Source of the DNA: Clostridia bacterium | Lineage (GTDB): Bacteria; Bacillota; Clostridia; Oscillospirales; Acutalibacteraceae | NCBI GenBank assembly: GCA_900755995.1 | Contig: CAAEIM010000008.1 | Coordinates: 1-15,658, forward strand | Direction: 5' to 3' | DNA: 15,658 bases | In this document: positions 5,104 to 13,077 of the stretch, one piece after another | Layout: every line of letters starts with the position of its first letter | Position numbering within the stretch: position 1 is the first letter of the stretch | Position numbers and translations under genes: made by a program | Notes under the pieces: generated by a model | Told to the model about the DNA's origin: nothing | What the model saw: only the letters and a program-made list of their open reading frames with translations | The model's database searches: none

Positions 5104-7527
5104 TTACAGTTCTGCAAAAACACCTGCAATAAACTGCTGAAGACGGGTAACGTCTGCTACATCAACCTTGCCGTCTTTGTTGGTGTCGGCAACAACGTCA
5201 TAGTAATCTGCACCTGCATTTGCAAGTTCAATCTGAATTGAGGTTACATCGGTTACGTCAATTTTTCCGTCCTTGTTCATATCTCCAATGGTTTCAGGAG
5301 CTTTCTTTTCTTCAGCTACTATGTACAGGCTGAAATGGTCTGTGTTGAACACTATAAAGCCATCCTGATAATTCGACTTCATCTCAGTGAGGGTGTTGTC
5401 ATTCTCCACACGGTAAACTTTTGCATTTTCGTTGTCGCAAGGGATTTTTACCTCTGTCATACCCTCAGGCTGAACCTTTTCACCGTCTTTTATAAGTGAA
5501 ATATCGTAAAGATTTTTAACTGTTTCTGTATCGCCAAGAAGTGCATTTACATTGTTTATGCTCTGCTCGTCTGTAATTGTGATTACTTTAAGTTCTACGT
5601 CCGGCTTTGCCATTATACTTATACCTGTATCGGCATCCTTGTGAATCACCGGCTCGGCTTCTTTTTCTTTGGTTACTATGTACAGGCTTAAGTACTCTGT
5701 GTAAAATACGATACTGCCATCCTGATAATTCGACTTCATCTCAGTGAGGGTGTTGTCATCCTCCACACGGTAAACCTTTGCATTTTCGTTGTCACAAGGG
5801 ATTTTTACCTCTGACATACCCTCAGGCTGAACCTTTTCACCGTCTTTTGTAAGTGAAATATCGTAAAGATTTTTAACTGTTTCTGTGTCGCCAAGAAGTG
5901 CATTTGCATTGTTTATGCTCTGAACGTCTGTAATTGTGATTACTTTAAGTTCTACATCCGGCTTTGCCATTACACTTATACCTGTATTGGCATCTTTGTG
6001 AATCACTGCTTCCGCATCCATAAATACTAAGTTGTTGTCATTTGCGTAGCTTTCGGCTGCCGAGCCTGCTGTACTGTAAATTATAAAGCCTTCTATTTTA
6101 CCGCCTTCAACATAGCCAAATGCAAAATCGTCGATTTTGGTTACACTGTCGGGGATTGTTACGCTTTCAAGTGAGGTACAGCCACAAAACGCTTGCTTTC
6201 CAATGCTTGTTACACTGTCAGGAATTGTTATATTTTTTAGTGAAGTGCAGTTTTCAAATGCATACCACTCGATTGATGTTACGCTGTCAGGAATTGTTAT
6301 GCTTTCAAGTGAGGTACAATTCTTAAATGCAGATGTATCAACTTTTGTCACACTATTTGGAATTGAATACTCTGTGAGTTCCTTTCCTAACGGATATTGC
6401 ATTAGCTTTGTTTTATTTTTATCAAAAAGAACACCGTCTTCACTTGTGTATTTTTCATTATTACTGCCTACATCTATGCTTTCAAGTGAAGTACAGTTTT
6501 CAAATACTCTATTGCCAATATAAGTAACTCCGTCAGGAATTGCTATATTTTTAAGCAAGATGCAGTTTTCAAATGCATATTCACGAAGATTGGTTAAAGA
6601 ATCAGGGAGCGTTATACTTTTTAGCGAGGTACAGTTACTGAATGAAAAGTCTCCAATACGGGTAACGCTTTCAGGAATTGTTACACTTTCAAGCAAAGCA
6701 GAACCGCTAAATGAATAATTGCCGATTTTGATTGTACCGTTGGGAACTGAATACTCTGTAAGGGCTTTAGCCACAGGATATTGAATCAACTCTGTTTTTT
6801 CTTTATTAAAAAGCACTCCGTTATCGCTGAGATACTTTTCGTTTCCATCGCCTACATTTATACTTTCAAGCGATGAACAGTTTTTAAATATATTATTGCC
6901 AATTCTGGTTACTCCATCAGGGATTGTTATAGTTTTGAGTGCCTTACAATCGCTGAACGCCAGTCTGCCAATACTCGTTACACTGTCAGGAACTGAATAT
7001 TCTGTAAGGGTTTTAGCCGCAGGATATTGAATCAGCTCTGTTTTTTCTTTATTAAAAAGTATGCCGTCATCACTTGTGTATTTTGCATTATTTTCATCTA
7101 CATTAATATTGATAAGTGACACACAGTCAAGAAGTGCATTCCAACCGATACTTGCTAAGCTTTCAGGGAATGCTATAGTTTCAAGTGCGGCACATTTTTC
7201 AAATGCATATGAACCAATACTTGTTACTCCGTCAGGGATTGTTACGCTTTTAAGTACAGTACATTCTTCAAATGCAGAATCACCGATTTTGGTAACCGTA
7301 TGACCGTCAAGCTCAGAGGGAATACCAACCAGCGCTTCAGTACCTGTATATTTCTTGATACTGGCTGTGCCATCTGATAACAGCTCATACTCAAAATCTC
7401 CGCTTTGCTCGCCAACGCTTTCGCTGTTTAACTCAGCCGCACTTACGGAAAAGAGCATATTACCCGCCAACAGAGATATGGCAAGTAAAACTGCAGATAT
7501 GCTTTGACTTATTTTCTTTGCTTTCAT
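5104..7527 (-). CDS. Secreted BspA-type leucine-rich-repeat protein with C-terminal type I dockerin
   Basis: 807 residues. The signal peptide (1-30, cleavage after SVSA) follows a strong RBS (AGGAGG, 8 bases before the ATG). Residues about 50-490 are BspA/Treponema-type LRR_5 repeats with the recurring pattern ITIPDSVTSIG..AF..C.SL. They are broken three times by a longer segment (NEKY.S..GVLFNKEKT.LIQYP). Residues 508-620 and 627-738 are two nearly identical copies of a beta-rich module of unknown function. Residues 748-807 form a type I dockerin with two calcium loops (DMNKDGKIDVTD and DTNKDGKVDVAD). A dockerin binds a cohesin on a scaffoldin, so the protein is probably displayed in a cellulosome- or amylosome-like complex, with the LRRs serving adhesion (inference). 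No catalytic domain is seen. It is monocistronic, with its own promoter and terminator. Confidence 0.9.
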   Translation of the reverse strand: MKAKKISQSISAVLLAISLLAGNMLFSVSAAELNSESVGEQSGDFEYELLSDGTASIKKYTGTEALVGIPSELDGHTVTKIGDSAFEECTVLKSVTIPDGVTSIGSYAFEKCAALETIAFPESLASIGWNALLDCVSLININVDENNAKYTSDDGILFNKEKTELIQYPAAKTLTEYSVPDSVTSIGRLAFSDCKALKTITIPDGVTRIGNNIFKNCSSLESINVGDGNEKYLSDNGVLFNKEKTELIQYPVAKALTEYSVPNGTIKIGNYSFSGSALLESVTIPESVTRIGDFSFSNCTSLKSITLPDSLTNLREYAFENCILLKNIAIPDGVTYIGNRVFENCTSLESIDVGSNNEKYTSEDGVLFDKNKTKLMQYPLGKELTEYSIPNSVTKVDTSAFKNCTSLESITIPDSVTSIEWYAFENCTSLKNITIPDSVTSIGKQAFCGCTSLESVTIPDSVTKIDDFAFGYVEGGKIEGFIIYSTAGSAAESYANDNNLVFMDAEAVIHKDANTGISVMAKPDVELKVITITDVQSINNANALLGDTETVKNLYDISLTKDGEKVQPEGMSEVKIPCDNENAKVYRVEDDNTLTEMKSNYQDGSIVFYTEYLSLYIVTKEKEAEPVIHKDADTGISIMAKPDVELKVITITDEQSINNVNALLGDTETVKNLYDISLIKDGEKVQPEGMTEVKIPCDNENAKVYRVENDNTLTEMKSNYQDGFIVFNTDHFSLYIVAEEKKAPETIGDMNKDGKIDVTDVTSIQIELANAGADYYDVVADTNKDGKVDVADVTRLQQFIAGVFAEL
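5314..6006 (-). repeat. Tandem near-identical duplication, period 357 bases
   Basis: Two copies (5314-5649 and 5671-6006) offset by exactly 357 bases, or 119 codons, keep frame within the LRR-dockerin gene. Shared landmarks are ACTATGTACAGGCT at 5318 and 5675, and GTGAATCAC at 5641 and 5998. They differ by scattered substitutions, and the proteins are almost the same, so the duplication is recent or kept uniform by gene conversion. Confidence 0.9.
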
Positions 7528-7562
7528 CCTAATTTCCTCCTGTTTTTTAATTTTTAAATAGC

Positions 7563-7587
7563 AATTTTGTGTTGCAATGACAAAATT
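7563..7587. repeat. Inverted repeat in the leader of the LRR-dockerin gene
   Basis: Arms AATTTTGT and ACAAAATT with a nine-base spacer lie in the roughly 95-base leader between the promoter and the RBS. It could be an operator or a weak RNA hairpin. It does not match a riboswitch I recognise. Confidence 0.4.
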
Positions 7588-7629
7588 CAGAATATTGTTT
7601 TGAGTAAAAAAGCACCATATTCTTTATCT

Positions 7630-7658
7630 ATAATACCAATATTATTTTAAAAAGTCAA
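7630..7658 (-). promoter_or_regulatory. Strong sigma-A-type promoter for the LRR-dockerin gene
   Basis: On the minus strand, TTGACT (7653-7658), a 17-base spacer and TATTAT (7630-7635). The predicted start near 7623 gives a leader of about 95 bases. Confidence 0.8.
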
Positions 7659-7766
7659 CTGATTTTTTGGAAAATTTATCATAATATATAATTTTTTTAT
7701 AAAAACTGCATTTTATCTGTAAAAAATAAAGCTATACAATTTTGTTTACTTGCTGCAAAAATCGCA
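7659..7766. other. AT-rich gene-free stretch
   Basis: The gene-free interval 7528-7843 holds the LRR leader, its promoter, this AT-rich stretch and the terminator of the Cys-rich gene. In 7659-7766 I see only poly-A/T runs, which may act as an upstream promoter element. I see no gene or RNA structure here. Confidence 0.6.
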
Positions 7767-7810
7767 AATTAAAAACCGAGCAATCCTTTCGGACTACTCG
7801 GTTTTTAATT
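7767..7810 (-). terminator. Strong hairpin terminator of the Cys-rich protein gene
   Basis: Perfect 14-base arms AATTAAAAACCGAG (7767-7780) and CTCGGTTTTTAATT (7797-7810). On the minus strand the stem continues as AGTCC/GGATT, closing on a GAAA tetraloop, and the T tract is part of the 3' arm. The symmetry means it could work in either direction, but only the minus-strand gene feeds it. Confidence 0.9.
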
Positions 7811-7843
7811 TTCTGTGCCAATGCGGCCGGCGGGCTGAGTTTG

Positions 7844-8686
7844 TCAGCCGTTACAATCGCATTCGAAATTACATTTTTCCTTTTCGTCAGGTCTTGCGTT
7901 TGGCGGGAAAAATGACGAATTAGGAAATTCAATCTTACTGAACATTTTGCAAGGGTCATCACATTCAGGCTTACATTCCTTGCGAGGAATACAGAAATCG
8001 TATGACGGAATCATTATCTGCACATTGCGCTCAAGCTGAGTGATGGTAAATATGCCGATAGTGGCGGTAACGCTTGCCTCTCCCGATACGGAGAAATTAT
8101 CGCAGAAATGCGCTGTGATACATTCGGGAATTGAAATGCACGGCAAATTAGGTGCGCAGCCCTTGACAAGCTTTGCGGAAAGTGCCATAGGCTCTGAAAT
8201 CTGTACGGTGGCTTTTGGCATAAATTCGCTGTTACAGCAGTCGCAAGAGGTGTCGTAGCATTTTTGCCTGCCCTCGCTTGAGAAGCTTTTTGTGCTTGAT
8301 TCGCTGCCGTAAAGAATTGTTCGCTTGCCGTAAATTGCAAGTCCGTTTACCTTTGTAGGAATTGTTGAGCCGCAGGTATAAGCCTCAAGCAAAACGTCAA
8401 AAAAGAATGTAACATCAACCGCATAGCAGCCGTGATGAAATGCAACAGGCTCTACGCTGACGTCAGCGGTTATTACGCTTGCCTTGCAAATTTTTACCGA
8501 TGTGGCATTATTGATGATTGATTGGTTTGAATGGGTAAAATATACGTCTATGTTTCTAAGACAGTCCTTTGAACCGCAGCTGTCATAAATGCGGCTTGCA
8601 TTTATACAAACTGCGTCGGGACATTTGTTTTCAGGCGGTTCGTTGCACGACTGGCGTGCTTCTGTGCCGTATGATACATCTGGCAT
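7844..8686 (-). CDS. Cysteine-rich protein of unrecognised function (23 Cys in 280 residues)
   Basis: The start is ATG at 8686 (MPDVSYGTEAR), because GGAGG lies eight bases upstream; the in-frame ATG at 8701 overlaps that RBS. No signal peptide and no membrane helix are seen. The 23 cysteines are spread throughout but concentrate in CDCC at about 143-148 and in the C-terminal tail (KECKPECDDPC, then CNFECDC). The middle is rich in beta-prone alternating segments (VDVTFFFDVLLEAY; GEASVTATIGIFTITQL). I recall similar clostridial hypothetical proteins beginning CPDAVCxNASRIYDSC, without a known role. A Cys-rich, leaderless beta protein would fit a spore-coat-like or metal-binding structural role, but that is a guess. 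A strong terminator follows it. The gap to the serine hydrolase gene upstream is 94 bases, with no clear terminator in it. Confidence 0.7.
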   Translation of the reverse strand: MPDVSYGTEARQSCNEPPENKCPDAVCINASRIYDSCGSKDCLRNIDVYFTHSNQSIINNATSVKICKASVITADVSVEPVAFHHGCYAVDVTFFFDVLLEAYTCGSTIPTKVNGLAIYGKRTILYGSESSTKSFSSEGRQKCYDTSCDCCNSEFMPKATVQISEPMALSAKLVKGCAPNLPCISIPECITAHFCDNFSVSGEASVTATIGIFTITQLERNVQIMIPSYDFCIPRKECKPECDDPCKMFSKIEFPNSSFFPPNARPDEKEKCNFECDCNG

Positions 8687-8780
8687 AAAAATAACCTCCA
8701 TAAAAATATATTAACAGGCTTACGCTCTGTAACACTACATTTTATGAAGGCAATTTTTATTTGTGAATACTGTATTATTT

Positions 8781-9977
8781 TTATTTTACATAGGGCTTTA
8801 AAATCTCGTCTAACTTCTCGCAGATTTTCCGAGGATCGGACTGCGTATAATTTGAAAACGCAATGAAGGCTACATTAAGATCCTGTGCAAACAAAATTCT
8901 TGCGTTAAATCTGTAAAAGTTAGCATCATTATAATAGTTGCCGTATTCATCGACATACAGTCCGTAAGCAAAATTAGACTTGTACGGTGTGAACATTTCT
9001 TCTCTTGACTCGGTTGTCAGAAACTGATCTCCTGTAATTGCTTCTGTCCATTTCAGCAAATCCCCGAGGTTTGAAATCAATCCCTGCGACGAATACGCAA
9101 CTCCGGGATAAATATTCCATTCATCATCAAAAATATCCTGATAACCCGTTGCAAGCTGCTCGGTAGGCTCAAATGAGCTTGAGGTCATCTGGAGCGGTTC
9201 AAAAATGTTCTCCCTGATAAAATCCTCATAGCTTTTTCCGCTCACCTTTTCTATAATATCGCCAAGCAGAAAATAGTCGGAATTAGAATAGCAATACTCA
9301 TCATCTTCGCTTTCATCAAGTTCCTGCGACAATATCCAATCAAGAATTACAGCGTGGTTCTCCTCTGCAGAGTTTTCCTCAGAAATATCGTACTGAGGGG
9401 AATTTGCTCTGATACTTTCATTTGTCTTGCCAAGATAGTCGGGCAATCCTGTTGTCATAGTCAGAAGATTGCGCACGTTTATCTGAGAGCCGTACTTATA
9501 ATCAGGGTAATATTTATCAAGGGTATCGTCTGTGCTGAGCTTGTCCTGCTCCTGCAAAAGCATAATGGCTGCGGCTGTAAACTGCTTTGTAAGCGAACCT
9601 ACATAATAATTTGTGTTTAAAGAATTATAGGTATGAGTTCCCTTGTCAGCGTAGCCGTTATTGCCTATATACTCAAAGTCATTTCCGATTTTGTAATAAA
9701 CAGTGCCTTTAAACTTATTGGCAACAAGTGCGCTGTCAAACTTAGCTGCAACCATATCGGCATCCTGTTTAAGAGCATTGTAATTAATCACGGGGCTTGT
9801 AGGGACTTGGTCAGCCGTTGCGGGCATAGTGGTGGCAAGCTCAGTTGTCGCCGCCGTTGAATCAGTGGTCTGTGGTACTGTGGCTGATGATTCAGAGTCT
9901 GTATTACAACCCGAAAAGGCTGTGACAAAGGAAGCCGCCATAGCCACGCACATAAAGGATTTTGCAAAATTCTTCAA
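8781..9977 (-). CDS. Lipoprotein of the serine beta-lactamase-like (class C / PBP-like) hydrolase family
   Basis: 398 residues with a TTG start at 9977. GAGGTG lies six bases before it, and the GTG at 9986 in the same frame is part of that RBS. The leader MKNFAKSFMCVAMAASF ends in a lipobox-like AFSGC (Cys24), followed by a Ser/Thr-rich linker (25-60). The catalytic domain shows SLTK (Ser128, Lys131) and YSN (Tyr230), as in beta-lactamase-class-C and D-alanyl-D-alanine peptidase relatives. The usual third motif (HxG/KTG) is not found: the expected region reads NDANFYRFNARILF. The fold is likely kept, but the reaction may be altered (peptidase, esterase or wall binding). The RBS abuts the pcrA stop, so the two genes are co-transcribed. 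Confidence 0.8.
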   Translation of the reverse strand: MKNFAKSFMCVAMAASFVTAFSGCNTDSESSATVPQTTDSTAATTELATTMPATADQVPTSPVINYNALKQDADMVAAKFDSALVANKFKGTVYYKIGNDFEYIGNNGYADKGTHTYNSLNTNYYVGSLTKQFTAAAIMLLQEQDKLSTDDTLDKYYPDYKYGSQINVRNLLTMTTGLPDYLGKTNESIRANSPQYDISEENSAEENHAVILDWILSQELDESEDDEYCYSNSDYFLLGDIIEKVSGKSYEDFIRENIFEPLQMTSSSFEPTEQLATGYQDIFDDEWNIYPGVAYSSQGLISNLGDLLKWTEAITGDQFLTTESREEMFTPYKSNFAYGLYVDEYGNYYNDANFYRFNARILFAQDLNVAFIAFSNYTQSDPRKICEKLDEILKPYVK

Positions 9978-9990
9978 GAGAATCACCTCA

Positions 9991-12225
9991 TCAGATTTTT
10001 TCCATTTTACTGAAATTAGCCATTAGAGTTTTGGTTCCTGCTTTGTCAAAAGCAACCTCAAGCATTGTATCGTTTCCCATTTTTTCGGTTTTCATTATCA
10101 TTCCCCTGCCGAACACCTTATGGAATACACAATCACCTTTTTTATAAACCGTTCCCGCAGCTGCGGCAGGCTTTGTAAAGGTATTAAAGCTTTTATTTGG
10201 CGAAGATTTTGCGCCTGCGCCAATGTTTATGCGGCTTGACGAAGCAGAAAAACCGTTTGCGGAGGCAAATGTCTTTTTCTCGCCCGTATATTCAAGCAAT
10301 TCAGGCGGAATTTCATTTACAAAGCGTGATACCTTGTTGTATGAGGTTGAACCCATAAGCATTCTTGACTTTGCCTTGGTGATATAGAGCTTTTCTTTTG
10401 CTCTGGTAATACCAACATAGGCAAGCCTGCGTTCCTCGTTCAGCTCGTCGGGATTCATCATTGTGGCTATGGATGGGAACACTCCCTCCTCCATTCCGGC
10501 TATGAACACAACCGGAAACTCAAGTCCCTTTGCGCTGTGCAAAGTCATCATAACAGTTGAATCTGCCTCGGCATCGTAATTATCTATATCAGTCTGCAAA
10601 GAAATTTCTTCCAAAAAGTTTGAAAGCGAAGCTTCCTCAGCGTAATCCTCTTCAAACTTAATAATATTTGAAGAAAGCTCCTCGATGTTCTCTATTCGTA
10701 CATCGGGGTTGTCCTTCTCGGTTTTTAAATATTTTTCGTAATCGATGTGCTCAAGAATAAGATTATATAATTCCGCAAGAGAATAATCTCCGCTCTGTTC
10801 AGCCTCAATGAGACCGTCTATAAGCTCTGTAAAGACTTTAAGCTTTGCGGCTGCTCTTGAAAGCTGAGGATAAACATCTGCCTGTTTGATTACCGAATAT
10901 ATGCTCTCACCAAGCCCTGCGGCAATTTCGGCTGCCTTAGAAAGAGTTGCCGCACCTATACTGCGCTTTGGCACATTGATAATTCTGCTCAGTCTTACAT
11001 CATCATGGGGATTGTTGATAACCTGAAGATAGGCAACCATATCCCTGATTTCCTCTCGGTCATAGAAGCGTCTGCCGCCTATTACACGGTGCGGAATACC
11101 GCTCCTTGACAAAGCCTGCTCAACGGCATTTGACTGGGCATTCATTCTGTAAAGAATGGCAAAGTCGGAGAATTTTCTGCCGTCAGCTACGCCGTCAATA
11201 ATTGTTTTGGCTATAAAAGATGCCTCGTCACGCTCTGAATCCGAGGTGTGAACCTCAATTTTATCGCCTACGGAATTTTCTGTCCAAAGGGTTTTGCCCT
11301 TACGCATAGTGTTATTTGAAATAACGCCGTTTGCGGCATTAAGAATATTCTGCGTACTGCGGTAATTCTGCTCAAGTCTTATAATTTTAGCGCCCTTAAA
11401 GGTATTTTCAAATGAGAGGATATTCTCTATTGTTGCTCCTCTGAATTTATAAATACTCTGGTCGTCATCACCAACCACGCAAATATTACCGCACTTTTCA
11501 GCAAGCATACTTACAAACTTATACTGCACCTTATTTGTGTCCTGATACTCGTCAACCATTATGTACCTAAACTGATTCTGATAAAAATCCAGAATATCGG
11601 GGCAGGTTTCAAACAGGAGAACCGTATTGCAGAGCATATCGTCAAAATCCATAGCGTCTGCGGTTTTGAGCCTTGACTGATACAGCTCATAAACCTTGGC
11701 TACAGACTGTTTAAGACTGTCGTAGCCTGCCTCCTTGAGCATTTCCTTTGGAGTGAGCATTTTATCCTTAGCCCTTGAAATTTCGGAAAGCACCTTTTTT
11801 ACAGGAAGTATCTTTTCGTCGTAATTGAGCTGTTTTAAAATATCCTTTACAAGTTTTTTCTGGTCGTCCGTACCGTAAACCGTAAAATGACTTGAAAATC
11901 CGATTCTGTCGCCGTAACGTCTTAAAATTCTGGCACAGGTTGAATGGAAAGTAGCCGCCCATATGTCAGCGCCGCCGTCAGGCACAGCATTGCAGATTCT
12001 TTCCTTAAGCTCTCCTGCCGCTTTATTTGTAAAGGTTATAGCAAGTATCTGCCAGGGCTTGCAAAGCTCGGACTGCAAAATATAAGCTATTCTGTTTACA
12101 AGAACAGTTGTTTTGCCCGAGCCTGCGCCTGCAAGTATAAGCAGAGGGCCTTCCGTGCAGAATACCGCCTGCTGCTGTATTTTATTCATATGTGAAAACT
12201 GTTTTTTAAAATCTGTTTGTACCAT
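9991..12225 (-). CDS. pcrA: UvrD/PcrA-type superfamily 1 DNA helicase
   Basis: 744 residues, the usual PcrA length. A 3'-to-5' ATP-driven helicase used in nucleotide-excision repair, removal of recombinase from DNA and conflict resolution with RNA polymerase. Visible motifs: Q motif (about 15-20), Walker A GAGSGKT (33-39), motif Ia TFTNKAA (64-70), motif II DEYQDT (225-230), motif III GDDDQSIY (252-259), motif IV QNYRST (286-291), motif V TLHSAKGLEF (561-570) and motif VI VGITRAKE (604-611). After a Ser/Ala linker the C-terminal 50 residues (694-744; GDCVFHKVFGRGMI) match the small beta domain by which PcrA contacts RNA polymerase. The ATG at 12225 has only a weak RBS (GGGA). Only about 32 bases separate it from the upstream terminator, so expression may depend on readthrough. 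Confidence 0.95.
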   Translation of the reverse strand: MVQTDFKKQFSHMNKIQQQAVFCTEGPLLILAGAGSGKTTVLVNRIAYILQSELCKPWQILAITFTNKAAGELKERICNAVPDGGADIWAATFHSTCARILRRYGDRIGFSSHFTVYGTDDQKKLVKDILKQLNYDEKILPVKKVLSEISRAKDKMLTPKEMLKEAGYDSLKQSVAKVYELYQSRLKTADAMDFDDMLCNTVLLFETCPDILDFYQNQFRYIMVDEYQDTNKVQYKFVSMLAEKCGNICVVGDDDQSIYKFRGATIENILSFENTFKGAKIIRLEQNYRSTQNILNAANGVISNNTMRKGKTLWTENSVGDKIEVHTSDSERDEASFIAKTIIDGVADGRKFSDFAILYRMNAQSNAVEQALSRSGIPHRVIGGRRFYDREEIRDMVAYLQVINNPHDDVRLSRIINVPKRSIGAATLSKAAEIAAGLGESIYSVIKQADVYPQLSRAAAKLKVFTELIDGLIEAEQSGDYSLAELYNLILEHIDYEKYLKTEKDNPDVRIENIEELSSNIIKFEEDYAEEASLSNFLEEISLQTDIDNYDAEADSTVMMTLHSAKGLEFPVVFIAGMEEGVFPSIATMMNPDELNEERRLAYVGITRAKEKLYITKAKSRMLMGSTSYNKVSRFVNEIPPELLEYTGEKKTFASANGFSASSSRINIGAGAKSSPNKSFNTFTKPAAAAGTVYKKGDCVFHKVFGRGMIMKTEKMGNDTMLEVAFDKAGTKTLMANFSKMEKI

Positions 12226-12257
12226 AGCAATATCCCGTTAAAATAATAAGTGACACA

Positions 12258-12284
12258 GAAAACGGGCGAACAGAGTCCGCCCGT
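12258..12284 (-). terminator. Hairpin terminator after the DUF4358 lipoprotein gene
   Basis: Arms ACGGGCG (12262-12268) and CGCCCGT (12278-12284), with a nine-base loop. On the minus strand the second arm is followed by TTTTCTGTG. The T tract is short, so partial readthrough into pcrA is plausible. Confidence 0.75.
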
Positions 12285-12298
12285 ATAATCTGACGATT

Positions 12299-12760
12299 TT
12301 ATTTTATGTAACCGTAAAATGTTTCAAGAATTTCAGGGCCCTGATCTGCAACAATCATTGTAACATAGTTGCCGTCCTGAGTAACCTTGCAAGCCTCAAC
12401 CATAGGAAGCTTCTCAGCGTTGTAGCCTGAATACTGAGTAACAATAGAAGTATATGTCTTTGAGAGCGCATCGTTTACTCTTGAAGCCGCATCAGCATCT
12501 ACAGCCTCAACAAGCACGATTTCTACCCTTGAATTGCTGTCTGAATTAATCTCGGCAGCAAACTGCTTTACATCTTCTGTTTCAATGTTGTAGTATTTTT
12601 TAAGGTCGTCAGCCTCTGTAAGCTCCTTTAAGCTCAAAGAATACTGAGAATTTATGTCTGAAAGAACTGTCTTTAAATCAGCTTCCTTGCCGCCTGAACA
12701 GCCTGCAAGCGCTGTAAGGCAAAGCACAAACACTGTTACTAAAGAAATTACCTTTTTCAT
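12299..12760 (-). CDS. DUF4358 family lipoprotein
   Basis: 153 residues, with a lipoprotein signal peptide ending LAGC (Cys20) and then a charged mature domain. The pattern (LKELTEADDLKKYYNIETEDVKQFAAEIN, here in part, then a VEIVLVEAVDADAA strand-helix) fits DUF4358, small clostridial lipoproteins of unknown role anchored on the outer face of the membrane. The RBS GGAGGAAA precedes the ATG by about eight bases. The tRNA-Pro terminator ends only some 20 bases upstream, leaving no room for a separate promoter, so the gene is probably transcribed by readthrough from the tRNA promoter. Function unknown. Confidence 0.85.
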   Translation of the reverse strand: MKKVISLVTVFVLCLTALAGCSGGKEADLKTVLSDINSQYSLSLKELTEADDLKKYYNIETEDVKQFAAEINSDSNSRVEIVLVEAVDADAASRVNDALSKTYTSIVTQYSGYNAEKLPMVEACKVTQDGNYVTMIVADQGPEILETFYGYIK

Positions 12761-12780
12761 AAAATTTCCTCCAAATCAAT

Positions 12781-12814
12781 AAAAAATTACGCCGAATCTA
12801 TGTGACTCGGCGTA
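12781..12814 (-). terminator. Hairpin terminator after tRNA-Pro
   Basis: On the minus strand TACGCCGAGTC pairs with GATTCGGCGTA (12788-12814; eleven pairs including one G-T), followed by ATTTTTT. It ends seven bases after the tRNA CCA and about 20 bases before the DUF4358 ATG. Confidence 0.88.
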
Positions 12815-12821
12815 TTCAGAT

Positions 12822-12898
12822 TGGTCGAGGTGACAAGATTCGAACTTGCGACCCCATCGTCCCGAACGATGTGCGCTACCAAACTGCGCTACACCTCG
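12822..12898 (-). tRNA. tRNA-Pro, anticodon CGG
   Basis: 77 bases including an encoded CCA. Acceptor arms CGAGGTG and CACCTCG; D arm GCGC/GCGC; anticodon stem CATCG/CGATG with loop TTCGGGA (anticodon CGG, reads CCG codons); T arm GCAAG/CTTGT with TTCGAAT. Discriminator A. All stems close. It starts two bases after the T tract of the preceding hairpin. Confidence 0.96.
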
Positions 12899-12900
12899 AT

Positions 12901-12928
12901 AAAAATAGCCCCGATTAATCGGAGCTAT
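12901..12928 (-). terminator. Terminator-like hairpin between the two tRNA genes
   Basis: CCGATTAATCGG (12911-12922) is a perfect palindrome. It is extended on both sides, across one mismatch, by ATAGC and GCTAT. On the minus strand TTTTT follows (12901-12905). It has the form of an intrinsic terminator, but the next tRNA starts almost at once, so it may be leaky or act as a processing spacer. Confidence 0.7.
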
Positions 12929-12930
12929 AT

Positions 12931-13004
12931 TGGCTGAGGAATAGGGATTCGAACCCCAACAAACAGAGTCAGAGTCTGTCGTGCTACCGTTACACTATTC
13001 CTCA
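12931..13004 (-). tRNA. tRNA-Gln, anticodon CTG
   Basis: 74 bases including an encoded CCA. Acceptor arms TGAGGAA and TTCCTCA; anticodon stem ACAGA/TCTGT with loop CTCTGAC (anticodon CTG, reads CAG codons); T loop TTCGAAT between GGG and CCC. Discriminator G, as in bacterial tRNA-Gln. First gene after the strong promoter. Confidence 0.96.
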
Positions 13005-13048
13005 ATGTTTATTGCTTATTGCTAATAGCTGTGCAATCAACGATGTTT

Positions 13049-13077
13049 ATTATATAGCAGGAAATGGATTTTGTCAA
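13049..13077 (-). promoter_or_regulatory. Consensus sigma-A promoter for the tRNA-Gln/tRNA-Pro unit
   Basis: On the minus strand, a perfect TTGACA (13072-13077), a 17-base spacer and a perfect TATAAT (13049-13054). Start near 13042. An A/T tract just upstream (13081-13117) could act as an upstream element. No GC hairpin lies between the dnaC-like stop and this promoter, so the primosome transcript may run into the tRNA genes. Confidence 0.92.

Noticed and set aside
6120..6523. Plus-strand ORFs with repeated LSGIV and LSSEV-like peptides
   Set aside because: The repetition is the mirror of the LRR repeats on the other strand, not a separate gene.
7563..7587. Riboswitch or attenuator in the LRR-dockerin leader
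   Set aside because: Only a weak AT-rich inverted repeat is present. There is no conserved aptamer sequence or competing terminator.
8700..8780. Sporulation sigma promoter (CATAAAAT) before the Cys-rich gene
   Set aside because: A single near match in AT-rich DNA without a matching -35 is too weak to report as a promoter.
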